NCBI GenBank assembly: GCA_014651175.1
Contig: BMWJ01000004.1
Span: 62,001 to 126,000, forward strand
Source: Streptomyces clavifer
GTDB lineage: Bacteria > Actinomycetota > Actinomycetes > Streptomycetales > Streptomycetaceae
DNA: 64,000 nucleotides
Reading direction: 5' to 3'
Position numbers and translations under genes: made by a program. The notes under the pieces are model-generated. The model did not search any database. It saw only the letters and a program-made list of their open reading frames with translations, and was not told the DNA's origin. How positions within the stretch are numbered: the first letter of the stretch is position 1; the number at the start of each line of letters is the position of its first letter. Positions 42,084-51,669 of the stretch are shown piece by piece.

Positions 42084-42650
42084 TCAGCCCCCGATGACGC
42101 GGCGGCCGTTAGCGGCCGGGTCGTAGGACCACGTGGCGGCGGCACCGCGGGCGGCCGCCGCCGGGTCTTCGGCGAGCACCTGGGTCAGGCGGTTGTCCCG
42201 CACGGTGCGGCGGCGGGCCTCCCGCCACCGGGGGTCGGGGCCGTCCCCCGCCACTTCGTCCAGCTGCGCCTCGATGTCGTCCTGGAGGCGCCGGATCTGC
42301 GCGTCGACCGATGCGAGCAACCTGTTCCGGAAGTCCTCCGGCAGGCTCGGGTGGGACGCCGCCGCACGGACCTGCCGGAGCCCGTCGCGCGACTGGGCCA
42401 GGGTCCGGCCGGCGGAGAACTCGTCGGGGGCCGCCGCCAGTGCGGCGACCAGGGCGTCGGCCCAGCTCTGCAGCCGCCGGCCGAGCGCCTCGGTGATCCG
42501 CACGTTGAGCCGCTGCCAGGCGTCGGCGGGCAGCCCGTCCTGAGTGAGCGCGGGAGGATCGGGCACGGCGGCGGTACCACCGTCGGCCCAGTCCTCCAGG
42601 TGGTCCGCCCACGCCTGGTAGCTGCCGCCCCCCGCCCACAGCCCGCTCAT
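42084..42650 (-). CDS. 188-aa helical protein of the AAA operon
   Basis: MSGLWAGGGSYQAWADHLED, then long amphipathic helices (RLNVRITEALGRRLQSWADA, IRRLQDDIEAQLDEVAG). Soluble, with no known family. ATG overlaps the preceding stop (ATGA) and is followed 55 bases later by the AAA ATPase, so it is probably an adaptor in the same complex. Confidence 0.7.
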   Translation of the reverse strand: MSGLWAGGGSYQAWADHLEDWADGGTAAVPDPPALTQDGLPADAWQRLNVRITEALGRRLQSWADALVAALAAAPDEFSAGRTLAQSRDGLRQVRAAASHPSLPEDFRNRLLASVDAQIRRLQDDIEAQLDEVAGDGPDPRWREARRRTVRDNRLTQVLAEDPAAAARGAAATWSYDPAANGRRVIGG

Positions 42651-43024
42651 GTGCCCGCTCCGGGGCGCCGTACGGTGATCTCGCCCGGCGGAAGCGGCTC
42701 CCAGTCGGGCAGGGCCTGGGCGATGCGGCGCATCCTGGCGGTGGCGGGTGCGGGGGTGGGTCCGGTGCCCGGGCCGGCCGACCAGGGCGCGGCGGCCGGG
42801 GGGAGTCCCTGCCGGAGGTGCGTGGCCTCCCGCCGGGGGGAGGGCGCCGGCACCGCGGGGAGGCCCGCCGGTACCGGCGGGACGGCCGCGGCACCGAATC
42901 CTGCCGCGGCACCGGAAGGGGCGGCGGACGGGGCCGAGCCGGACGGGGCGGCGCCGGGTGCCCCCCGGGGCGGCGGCGGTCCTACGGGCATGGGTGGCCG
43001 GCCGCCGGGTCGCTCGTCGCTCAT
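42647..43024 (-). CDS. 125-aa Pro/Ala-rich linker protein
   Basis: Starts MSDERPGGRPPMPVGPPPPR; the first 90 residues are disordered Pro/Gly/Ala, the end is ALPDWEPLPPGEITVRRPGA. It overlaps its neighbours by four bases on both sides, which strongly supports translation. No family recognised. Confidence 0.65.
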   Translation of the reverse strand: MSDERPGGRPPMPVGPPPPRGAPGAAPSGSAPSAAPSGAAAGFGAAAVPPVPAGLPAVPAPSPRREATHLRQGLPPAAAPWSAGPGTGPTPAPATARMRRIAQALPDWEPLPPGEITVRRPGAGT

Positions 43025-44799
43025 ACCGTTCCTCCTTCGCTCCCGGTCACGACGCGCCCTTCGAAGGGCGCGCCGGCCGGCGTCGTGGTCGCCAGTGAGG
43101 CGATGAACGTGCGGGCGGCGCCCTCCACCGCGTCGGCGGCCCGGTACCGCTGCTGCCAGTCGGCCAGCTCCGCCGCAGAACCGCGCAGTTGGTCCACCGC
43201 TTCGCGCTTGTGCCGGTGCAGCAGTTCGCGGGCGTCGTCCTGCGCGGTGTCGGCGGCGTCCCAGCGCTGATAGACCACCACGCCCCACACGCCACCGACG
43301 AAGAGGGCGAGGAGCACGGCGAAGCCCACGCTCGCGCCCGACAGGACCAGCAGGATCGCGACCACCACACCGGCCATCAGCAGCAGGGGGTTGCGGAGCG
43401 GATAGGCCAGGGTCTGCACGAAGGGTTCGATCCGCCGCTCCCAGTGGCTGACGAGGGACCGCTCCATCGCGTCGACGTCGGTGTTGAAGGAGCCCTTCCA
43501 CACCGGTATCCGGCACTTCCTGCCCCCGGCGTCGACTCCGGCCGGGTCACCGATGTGCAGCTCGACCTCGCTGGGGGCCTTGGCCCGGTAGTCGCGGCTG
43601 AAGCCGGCGTGGGCCTCGGCGATCCATGGTCCGCAGGCGGCCACGGACAGCCGCTGGGTGGCCGCCGACGCACCGATGGCGGCCGGGTCGAGGGCCGCCG
43701 TGGTCTGCACGCTGAGGTAGTCCGACCGCTCCTCGTACGAGGCCGCCCCGACCTCCGTCGCACGCTGCGCCGCGTCCCGGTCCCCGCCCGCCGCGACGAC
43801 GGCCCGGTGCAGCGCCAGCTCACGGTGGTACGGCAACTCCTCGCTGTCGTACTCCCCGACCAGCCGGTCCAGGATGTCGTCGACGGTGTCCTCCAGCCGG
43901 TCGGAGAGACGTGTGTCCGGCTCCGGGAGCGCGGCGTAGGTGTCCAGCAGCGCCTGGTGGGCGCCCGCACAGCGGAGCACCTCGTCCAGTACCGGCCACT
44001 GGGGCGAGCACCGGGAGAGCCGGGGGAACTGCGCCGACGCGGGTCCCCGCAGACCGTCGATCTCCGCCCGCCAGCGGCGCACCTGTGCCTGCCTGGCCTC
44101 GTCGTCGGTCATCAGGGTCTCCCGCCAGCCGGCGAGCGTCGTCTTCATCAGGTCGCGCCCGGCCGGCCCGAAGGCGCCCTGCGCGATGCATTCGAGGATG
44201 ACGGCGAACTCGCGCCCGAGTGCGTCCGGGTTCTGGGCGCGCAGGTAGTGGCGCAGCCAGCGCACGGCGCCGTCCGCCCGGCCCTGGCGGCGCAGGATCA
44301 GCGCGAACAGCAGCGACGTGCGTTCCGGTGAGCGCCGGAACGCCTCCTCCACGGCCTTGTCGCAGAGTGCCCGGTCGTCCCGGGGCCAGGCGGCGAGCGC
44401 CACCAGGGCGGGTGCGAGCCAGTAGCGGGGGCTCTCGATCATCAGCTCTTCGCTGATCTGCTGGACGGTGTCCTGCGTGGCGAGGCCGACGTCGAAGGCC
44501 TGGAGGATGCCGACGGCGGTACGGCGGACCCGCTTGAGGTGGCCGTACTCCCGCTCCAGACGTTCCTCCACCGAGAGGATCTGGGTCTCGGCACTGTGCA
44601 GGTTGGCGGTCAGTGCGGCGGAGCGGACGAAGCTCCTGAACTCCGTGACGAGGGCCAGCAGACTGTCCTGCGTCTGCTTCTGGGCGGTGTCCACGGCGGA
44701 CACCTGGTCGGATACGGCAATCAGGTTCTCGGTGAGTCTGAGCACCCGGTTGCCGACCTGGTCCACTTTGTTGTGCAGTTGGCGGTCGACCTCCGTCAT
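43021..44799 (-). CDS. coiled-coil, repeat and two-TM protein
   Basis: 592 aa. The N-terminal 90 residues form a coiled coil (VDQVGNRVLRLTENLIAVSD and following). A helical-repeat region (about 120-300, e.g. ALVALAAWPRDDRALCDKAV) resembles TPRs. Two adjacent membrane helices (LLLMAGVVVAILLVLSGASV and GFAVLLALFVGGVWGVVVYQ) are followed by a final coiled coil. It is the head of the operon reaching the AAA ATPase. Likely a membrane-anchored scaffold; family unknown. Confidence 0.72.
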   Translation of the reverse strand: MTEVDRQLHNKVDQVGNRVLRLTENLIAVSDQVSAVDTAQKQTQDSLLALVTEFRSFVRSAALTANLHSAETQILSVEERLEREYGHLKRVRRTAVGILQAFDVGLATQDTVQQISEELMIESPRYWLAPALVALAAWPRDDRALCDKAVEEAFRRSPERTSLLFALILRRQGRADGAVRWLRHYLRAQNPDALGREFAVILECIAQGAFGPAGRDLMKTTLAGWRETLMTDDEARQAQVRRWRAEIDGLRGPASAQFPRLSRCSPQWPVLDEVLRCAGAHQALLDTYAALPEPDTRLSDRLEDTVDDILDRLVGEYDSEELPYHRELALHRAVVAAGGDRDAAQRATEVGAASYEERSDYLSVQTTAALDPAAIGASAATQRLSVAACGPWIAEAHAGFSRDYRAKAPSEVELHIGDPAGVDAGGRKCRIPVWKGSFNTDVDAMERSLVSHWERRIEPFVQTLAYPLRNPLLLMAGVVVAILLVLSGASVGFAVLLALFVGGVWGVVVYQRWDAADTAQDDARELLHRHKREAVDQLRGSAAELADWQQRYRAADAVEGAARTFIASLATTTPAGAPFEGRVVTGSEGGTV

Positions 44800-44921
44800 G
44801 CCTGCCTCCGTTCAGGTTCTGGCGCGAGGCGCGCCCGAGGGGTGGTGGGTGTGCCGCGGACGCCGGACCGGGCGGAGCGGTGGACACTCCGGAGCGGGCC
44901 GGCCGGCGGGTGCGGCGACGG

Positions 44922-45389
44922 TCAGGGGCGGACGACGGTGCCGTCGGCGAGGACCGGCAGGACGAGCCCGCCCTCGTACACCTCGACATAGGCGTACGCA
45001 CCGGAGCGGGCGAGCATCCGGGCGGCCGGGAAGGGAGCCGGCATCGGGTCGGCCGGGGCGTAGTGCTCCAGAATGCAGCCGTCGAGACCGAGCAGGTGGT
45101 CGGCGTACGGGGGCCCCAGGAAGCACGGGGCGACATAGCCGAGCGGTGCGGTGCCGTACGCGTTGGTGTAGTGCTCACGCAGCCATGCGGCCGTCTCGCG
45201 CAGGGCCTCGTCCGCGAGCCCCGCGTCCAGCCGCCGCACCGCGTGCAGCAGGGGCGGGGGCCGGATGCCCAGCGGCGCTCCGGCGGTTACGGGCGCGGAG
45301 CCACGGCGCGTGCCGCCGCCCAGGGCCGGGGCGGCACCGGTGGCCGTGTCGGGCCGTACCGCACGGCGTGGTCGCTCGATGTGTCCCAT
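44922..45389 (-). CDS. 155-aa hypothetical protein
   Basis: From ATG 45389 (MGHIERPRRAVRPDTATGAA). The conserved-looking core is LREHYTNAYGTAPLGYVAPC and YADHLLGLDGCILEHYAPAD, with no membrane segment. It is divergent from the caspase gene (207-base spacer) and upstream of the 592-aa gene. Not recognised. Confidence 0.62.
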   Translation of the reverse strand: MGHIERPRRAVRPDTATGAAPALGGGTRRGSAPVTAGAPLGIRPPPLLHAVRRLDAGLADEALRETAAWLREHYTNAYGTAPLGYVAPCFLGPPYADHLLGLDGCILEHYAPADPMPAPFPAARMLARSGAYAYVEVYEGGLVLPVLADGTVVRP

Positions 45390-45595
45390 GGGTGGTCCCC
45401 CCGCATGCACGAACACGACATGCTGTGGCGCATGTCACAGACAAGGTGAGAGTAGTGATGGGATGCCAATCATGTGGGCAGATCTACGGATTGGAAGCGG
45501 AAGTTCTCCAATGCCCGGTTCTCCCCCGGACCGCACCCCGGACACCACCGGAGAAGAGCCCACGACTCACCGGGCCCCGCTGTCAGAATCCGGCC

Positions 45596-47608
45596 ATGGA
45601 AGCCGAAGGCCGGAACCGCAAGAGGACGCAGCCCCCCGCGGCGGGGACCGTCCACGTACTCCTCGTGGGCATCAACGCCTACCACCCGTCGGTCGCCTCA
45701 CAGCCGCTGAAGGGCTGCCTGCACGACGTCGCCGCCGCCCGCACGTGGCTGGAGAGCCGGGTCGACGCACCCCTCTCGCTGCACGAGTTGCTTGACGGGC
45801 AAGCCACCACCGCCGCGGTCAGGGACGCGATAACCGGTCATCTCGGGCAGGCCGGCCCCGGCGACACCGCGCTGTTCTGGTTCTCGGGCCACGGGAGCAG
45901 GTTCGCCGCCCGCAGCCCCGAGGAGCTGATGAAGGAGGGGACGGGCGACTGCCAGGCCATCGTCTGCGCGGACGGCCCGCTGGCCGACGTCGAACTCGGG
46001 CCCCTGCTGGAGGCCGTCGCCGCCCGTGGCGCACACACCACCGCCGTCATGGACTGCTGCTACTCGGGCGGGTCGACCCGTGACGACGTGAACGGGCCCA
46101 CCGCCCGCTTCGTGGAGTGGGACCCCCGCTGGCGGCCGCCCGCCCCGGTCGCCGGGGCGGGCACCAGGGAGGCGGCCGGCTCGGGGCCGTACGGCGCCGG
46201 GCACGTGACGCTGGCCGCGAGCACCGTCGGGCAGGTGGCGTGGGAGGACGAGCTCGGCGGACGCCCGCACGGCATGTTCAGCTACTCGCTGCTCGAAGCG
46301 CTCGCCACGGCGGGTCCCACCGCCACCTCGCGGGAGATCCTCGCGGCCGCGCACTGCCGGGTGCAGCTCCTGACCTCCTTGCAGCACCCGATGCTCAGCC
46401 CGCACGACGCGGGCGGGCTCGCCGACCGGCCGTTCCTCGGCGGCGCGGCCCGCGCGCCCAGTCCACAGCTCCTGCGCCACGGCCGGGAGGGCTGGGAGGT
46501 CGACCACGGCAGCCTCCATGGCCTGAGCGCCTGGGCGGCCGGTTCCCCGGCCGGGGACGACGCCGCCGCCTTCGTCGTGACCTCGGGCGGTCCCGGCTCC
46601 GGCACCGGGCTGGTGCACGTCCGGGAGGTACGGCCCGACCGGGTGCTCGTGACACCCGCCGACTGGACGCCGGACACGGCTCGGGTCTATCCCGTGGCGC
46701 TGTCCGCCCTCGCGCTGCCGCCCGCCCGGGTCCTGGTCGACGCACCGCACGAACCCCGGGCGGAGGGGTGGCTGTGCGCCGCCCTCGCCACCGCGGGGCC
46801 CGGCGGCGGCCCCACTCCGCTGCTGCGGGCAGGTCAGGCCGCGCACCCCCGGGAGCCGGAACCGCTGATCCGGTTCCGCGTCGTGGTCCGGGACGGCCGC
46901 GCGGACGTGGTCCACCGGGACGGGACCGTCGCGGTCCCCGGCATGCCCCTGTCGGACAGGAGTGACGCGTCGGACGTCGTCGACTGCCTGATCCACCTGA
47001 CCCGCTGGTACCAGCTGCGCGACCTGCACCACATGTCCTCACCGCTGGACGGCCGGGTACGCATCGAGGTGTCCGACGTCCACGGCATGCCTTCGGCCGA
47101 CGGGGACGCGCCGTACGGGGAGCGCGTCTTCCGGTACGGAGGCGGCCCGGGGCGCCTCCGCGAACCCTGGGTCACCGTCCGCATCCGCAATGACTCGAAC
47201 GTGCCGCTGTGGTTCCTCCTGCTCGACCTCACCGACAGCTACGCCTCGGACCCGGGGCTCTACCGGCCGGACTTCATCGGACCGGGCTGTACGGGATACG
47301 CGCTGAACGGCGAGCCCGTGCGGCTCGGTCTGCCGCCGGACCGCCCGGTCAGGCCGGGTGCGTACGTACGGGACTGGCTCAAACTCATCGCCGCCGAGCA
47401 CGAGTTCAACACGGTGCCCTTCCAGCTGGGCCGTCTGGTGCCCGAGGCCGGACGAGCCCGGCTCGAGCCGACGGCCGCCGACGGCATGCTGCGGCTCACC
47501 GCCCCCGCCTCCGGTCACCGCGACGCCGGGCCTGCCCGTCGGCAGACCGGGCAGTGGGCCACCCACACCCTGGCGCTGCGCACGGTCGTGCCCGGTCCGG
47601 AGGACTGA
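45596..47608 (+). CDS. caspase-like (peptidase C14) protein
   Basis: 670 aa from ATG 45596. The p20-like domain has HVLLVGINAYHPSVASQPLK, GCLHDVAAARTWL, catalytic His in ALFWFSGHGSRF and Cys in TTAVMDCCYSGGS; the substrate-pocket region follows (VTLAASTVGQVAWEDELGG). Residues about 290-670 form a separate, mostly beta C-terminal region (PWVTVRIRNDSNVPLWFLLL, DLTDSYASD) that could be a regulatory or pore-like part. No signal peptide, so intracellular. It is convergent with the CHAT gene, 20 bases apart. A weak ribosome-binding site makes the start less certain. Confidence 0.9.
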   Translation: MEAEGRNRKRTQPPAAGTVHVLLVGINAYHPSVASQPLKGCLHDVAAARTWLESRVDAPLSLHELLDGQATTAAVRDAITGHLGQAGPGDTALFWFSGHGSRFAARSPEELMKEGTGDCQAIVCADGPLADVELGPLLEAVAARGAHTTAVMDCCYSGGSTRDDVNGPTARFVEWDPRWRPPAPVAGAGTREAAGSGPYGAGHVTLAASTVGQVAWEDELGGRPHGMFSYSLLEALATAGPTATSREILAAAHCRVQLLTSLQHPMLSPHDAGGLADRPFLGGAARAPSPQLLRHGREGWEVDHGSLHGLSAWAAGSPAGDDAAAFVVTSGGPGSGTGLVHVREVRPDRVLVTPADWTPDTARVYPVALSALALPPARVLVDAPHEPRAEGWLCAALATAGPGGGPTPLLRAGQAAHPREPEPLIRFRVVVRDGRADVVHRDGTVAVPGMPLSDRSDASDVVDCLIHLTRWYQLRDLHHMSSPLDGRVRIEVSDVHGMPSADGDAPYGERVFRYGGGPGRLREPWVTVRIRNDSNVPLWFLLLDLTDSYASDPGLYRPDFIGPGCTGYALNGEPVRLGLPPDRPVRPGAYVRDWLKLIAAEHEFNTVPFQLGRLVPEAGRARLEPTAADGMLRLTAPASGHRDAGPARRQTGQWATHTLALRTVVPGPED

Positions 47609-47628
47609 ACCGCGGGGCGGGGCCCCGG

Positions 47629-50600
47629 TCACCGGCCGAGGTGGGTGAAACCGGCCCAGGCCGACAGGTCGTCGGGGTCCGTGTCGCGCGCCCGGCGCCG
47701 GAGCACCCTCGGCATCCCCTCCGGCACCGCCCTCGCCGGGTCCAGCATCCACAGCTGGGCCCGGCGCAGGGCGCCTCCCGGGGACTGGCCGGCCCGCCGC
47801 AGGAAGTGGTGCGTCATGAACATCAGCACCGACGTGGCGTCGTCGGGGACGGGCCACAGGGAGCCGACCACCGAGTTGGCCCCGGCCACCAGGAAGGCCG
47901 TGGACAGGCTGTACGACTCGTCGGGACCGCGGCCGGACACCTGGCTGCGGCACGCGGCGAGCACCACAAGTTCCAGGGCGCCGTCCTCGGCCCCGCGCGC
48001 CCCGGCCCCCACCTCCGTCAGGTTCTCCGCGGCGAGGTGCCCCCCGGCGAGTGACAGGCGGGCGCTGAGCCGGTGGTGCTCGGCCACCGAGCCGTGGCAG
48101 GCGAGATGCAGGACCCCGCCCGCGTGCTCGGGCTGCCGCAGCCAGTCGAGCACCGCCGCCGGTGTGGCGTCCGCGGACCGGAACGCGCCCTGCGGGTAGA
48201 ACGCCTCGTGCACCGCGAGCGCCTCGTCGCCCGCGGCGCGCAGGTCGCCCGTGGGGTTCCCGACGACCAGGGCGGCGCCCGTGTGCGGCACGGCCGGACG
48301 CGACGCCACGTCACAGAGCATCCGCGCGGAGGCCGTGTACGAGAAGGAGCCCGCCTCCACCGCGTACCGGCGGGCACCCGAGCGGCCGGGCTCCCACGCG
48401 GCGTGCCAGGGCACCACCCCGAGCACGCCCAGTGGCGCGAGGACGACCGCGGGCTGCCGGCCCGGGGCGCCCAGCGCCGCCAGCAGGGGCTGGGTCGCCG
48501 CGTACCAGGCCCAGGCGCACAGCCGGTCGAGCTGCTTGCGCAGGGGTGCCGCGGCCTCCGCGGGGCCTCCTGGGGAGACGGGGCCCATGTCCCGGCCACC
48601 GCCCCCCGGCCGGTAGTCACGGACCGGGCCCGCGTCCGCCCGCAGCAGCGGCAACGGCAGCAGGTGGGTGCGGCCGTCGGCGGTGACGAGCAGGGCGCAG
48701 CCCTGCCGGTCCTCGCGGGCGGGCAGCAGATAGGCCAGCGCGTCCGACCCGGTCGCCCTGAGCGCTGCGGCGATCTCCCCGGTCTCCGGGGGGTCGAGCA
48801 GTCCGGGGCGGCCGGCCCCGGGCCTCCCGGCGACGCCCGCACCGGTGAGCACCTCCAGCACCCGGCGGCGCAGGTCGCTGGGGACCCCGTCGGGTCCGTC
48901 CGGTCCGCCGGGTGTGCCGGACGACTGCTCGCTCGCCGTCCGCCACAGTTCGGCGAGGTCCGCGCGGCCCGCCGTCACCAGCCGGTCGGCGACCGACCGG
49001 GAGGTGACGGACGCGTGCAGCAGCAGGGCGCGGCAGGAGTCGACCGCCCGGACCGCGTCCTGGAGCGCGCCGTCCTCCAGGCACCAGCCGGCCACGTCCA
49101 GAGCGGCTTCGACCGCCCTGGACGCCGCCTCGGCCGCGTGGTCCGTGCCGGACTGCAGGAGTGCCGCCCAGGTGTGGCCGCGCAGTGCGTCCAGTCCGGT
49201 CCGGCGCGCTGCGCGGCGGTCCTCGGCGGCGGTGGCACCGCGCAGGGAGGCGCGCTGACGATGGGCCGTGCCCAGGGAGAGCCCCGTGGTGGCCCAGAGC
49301 CGGTGTTCGGGTCCGGGCAGGAACGTGCGGGTCCGCTCCAGCACGGCGATGCCCCGGTCGAGCGGGCCGCGGCTCTGCTCCATCAAGGCGCGTACGCAGT
49401 CGGTCTGGCCGACCGCGTAGCTGTAACGGAGCCAGGCGTCACCGCCCTCGTCGCACAGCTCCACCGCCTCGCGGAGCAGCTCCGTGGCCTCCGCCAGCGC
49501 GTACCGGTCCCGGACCGCGGTCGCGTCCGCGGCCCGGGCAATCCCGTTGTCACCGAGGACGTGGGCGCGGTGGTCGCGCGGCAGCCGTGCGGCGGCGGCA
49601 CGCAGCGCGGCAGCGTCCGGCCGCCCCCCGACAGTCGCGAGCACCGGGGCCCCGAGGGTCTCGGCGAGACCGTTCCGGAACTGACGGGCCTGCTCGAGCA
49701 AGGTCCAGATCTCGATGCGGGAGATGTCCTCGTCGCGCATCGACCGATGGGCCTCGGCCATCCGGGCGATGCTCCGGTCGGCGGCCGGCAGGTCGCCGCG
49801 CGCCACCGCGCGCACCGCCTCCAGCCCGGCGAACTGCCCGTCGAACAGGCTCCGCCGGTACGGCGTGAAGAGGTCGCTGTCCCGGACACGCCGCCAGATC
49901 GCCACGGTCGCGTCCACGTCGTCCGTGCCGCCGAACAGCAGGCCGCGCAGCATCATCGCGAAGGCACGCATGAAGTCCGCGGCGTCACGCTGCCGGCTCT
50001 CCTCGGCCAGCTCGGCGGCCCGGTCGGCGAATCCCACGGCCTCGTGCACACCGAGGCCCCCGGACGCCGCGGCACGGCTGCTCCGCACGACGGCGAGCAT
50101 GCCGTGCATACCCACCTGCCAGCCGGCGTCGGACCTGGCCGTGATCGCGGCCCCGAAGAGCCGGTCGATCTGCTCCCCGGTCACACGGGTTCCGTGCGGG
50201 TCCCACTTCGGCAGGTCGAGGAGGAGCTGCCCGGCGACCAGACCGGCCTGCTCTCCGTCCTCGATCGCCAGCCACTGGGCGTAGACCCGGTCGAAGGCCT
50301 GGCCGACGCGCTGCGATCCGGTCACGTCCCGCACGGAGGCGCTCAGTGACGCCTCGTCGAATCCGGGGTACCGCCCGTCGGTCGTCGAGCGGGACAGCTC
50401 ATAGGCGGCGCGGGCGGCCTCCTCCACCGCCTGCGGGTCCGCCGGGCCGAGACCGAGCCGGGCCAGTTCGGCGCGCGCCATGCCGAGCGCCGTACGCGCC
50501 TGCCGCAGGGTGTCCTCGTCGCTCGCCGCGCCGTCGATCAGGACCTGCGCGCCCAGGACGACTCCCCGCAGCCGGTCCGGGTCGGCGTCGGCGACGTAGC

Positions 50601-51669
50601 GGGCGGTCTGGAACAGCATCAGTGCCCCGGCCGCCGCCTCCACGTCACCGTCCTCGTCCGGCCGCCAGTCCTGGACGGCACGGTGCAGCAGGCCGATGGC
50701 CCGGTCCCGCGCCGGGCCGTCGTCCCGTTCCGCGGCCCTCTCGTGGAGGATGCGGCCGAACACGTCCAGATAGTGCGGCGGGATGACGTCGAGCGCGTCC
50801 GGCGCGCCGAGCAGCACGTCCAGCTCACGCTCGGCCTCGGCCGGCTGCGTGGCGTCCTGCCAGCGGAACCACAGCAGGCACCGGCCGAAGACCATCTCCA
50901 CGCCGGTTTCCCAGAGCCAGGACGGCTGCCCCCCGGCGGCCGGCCCGGCAGCGGTGACGGCCCGTGCGAACTCCTCCAGTGCCGTGCCGAGGACCACCCG
51001 GTCACCGGTGCCCCGGCCGAAACGCAGCAGGGCGGTGGCACGGCGCTCCCTGAGGTACGCGATGTCGGCGCCGCCCTCCTCCGCGGCGGCCAGTGCGTGC
51101 GCGTAGTGCCGGGCCGCGAGCCCGGCCGAGGGCGCCTCGGACCAGTCGTCCGGGAGGTAGGACCGGCGCAGGCAGAGGTCGGCGAAGTTCTCGTGCAGGG
51201 CCTGGTCGCCGGCGGCCGTCCGGCCAGCGGAGCGGGGGCCGGTCAGCAGCGCGTGCACGAGGGCCGCCGCCTCTTCGAGCAGATGCCGGTCGTCCGGCTC
51301 CGCGTCGCTGCGGAGCACGGCCACATCGGCCCGCAGCTCGCGCGCCGAGACGTACATCTCGTCATCGGGCCGGGGGCCGGGAACGGGCAGCGCGAAGGCG
51401 GTGTCGAGGGCGTCGGCGGCGAGCCTCAGGTCCTCGGCGTGTCCGCGGCGCCGGTGGAGCAGGAAGCTCCACCAGCCCACGGTCACCCACGCCTCCCACA
51501 GGTCGCCGTCGTCGAGCTCGATCGTGAGGGCACTCAACTCGTCGCGTTCCAGAGCGAGTTCGTCGTCGGAGAGCGCGTCGGGGTCGACCGTGCCGTCGTC
51601 GGAGAGCGCGTCGGGGGCGCCCGTTCCGTCGTCCCCCTCGCCGGGCCGGCCCCCCGCCGGGGCAGTCAC
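47629..51669 (-). CDS. CHAT protease with long helical-repeat region
   Basis: 1346 aa from GTG 51669, overlapping the RES stop (GTGA). Residues about 1-1000 are TPR-like helical repeats (e.g. LLEEAAALVHALLTG, DVFGRILHERAAERD). The C-terminal CHAT domain has His in VLHLACHGSVAEHH and Cys in LELVVLAACRSQVSG, then AGANSVVGSLWPVPDDAT, all typical. CHAT proteases are caspase relatives activated by a partner or ligand bound to the repeats. Encoded last in the macro-antitoxin-RES-CHAT operon. Likely the effector or the switch that releases RES toxicity. Confidence 0.92.
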   Translation of the reverse strand: MTAPAGGRPGEGDDGTGAPDALSDDGTVDPDALSDDELALERDELSALTIELDDGDLWEAWVTVGWWSFLLHRRRGHAEDLRLAADALDTAFALPVPGPRPDDEMYVSARELRADVAVLRSDAEPDDRHLLEEAAALVHALLTGPRSAGRTAAGDQALHENFADLCLRRSYLPDDWSEAPSAGLAARHYAHALAAAEEGGADIAYLRERRATALLRFGRGTGDRVVLGTALEEFARAVTAAGPAAGGQPSWLWETGVEMVFGRCLLWFRWQDATQPAEAERELDVLLGAPDALDVIPPHYLDVFGRILHERAAERDDGPARDRAIGLLHRAVQDWRPDEDGDVEAAAGALMLFQTARYVADADPDRLRGVVLGAQVLIDGAASDEDTLRQARTALGMARAELARLGLGPADPQAVEEAARAAYELSRSTTDGRYPGFDEASLSASVRDVTGSQRVGQAFDRVYAQWLAIEDGEQAGLVAGQLLLDLPKWDPHGTRVTGEQIDRLFGAAITARSDAGWQVGMHGMLAVVRSSRAAASGGLGVHEAVGFADRAAELAEESRQRDAADFMRAFAMMLRGLLFGGTDDVDATVAIWRRVRDSDLFTPYRRSLFDGQFAGLEAVRAVARGDLPAADRSIARMAEAHRSMRDEDISRIEIWTLLEQARQFRNGLAETLGAPVLATVGGRPDAAALRAAAARLPRDHRAHVLGDNGIARAADATAVRDRYALAEATELLREAVELCDEGGDAWLRYSYAVGQTDCVRALMEQSRGPLDRGIAVLERTRTFLPGPEHRLWATTGLSLGTAHRQRASLRGATAAEDRRAARRTGLDALRGHTWAALLQSGTDHAAEAASRAVEAALDVAGWCLEDGALQDAVRAVDSCRALLLHASVTSRSVADRLVTAGRADLAELWRTASEQSSGTPGGPDGPDGVPSDLRRRVLEVLTGAGVAGRPGAGRPGLLDPPETGEIAAALRATGSDALAYLLPAREDRQGCALLVTADGRTHLLPLPLLRADAGPVRDYRPGGGGRDMGPVSPGGPAEAAAPLRKQLDRLCAWAWYAATQPLLAALGAPGRQPAVVLAPLGVLGVVPWHAAWEPGRSGARRYAVEAGSFSYTASARMLCDVASRPAVPHTGAALVVGNPTGDLRAAGDEALAVHEAFYPQGAFRSADATPAAVLDWLRQPEHAGGVLHLACHGSVAEHHRLSARLSLAGGHLAAENLTEVGAGARGAEDGALELVVLAACRSQVSGRGPDESYSLSTAFLVAGANSVVGSLWPVPDDATSVLMFMTHHFLRRAGQSPGGALRRAQLWMLDPARAVPEGMPRVLRRRARDTDPDDLSAWAGFTHLGR

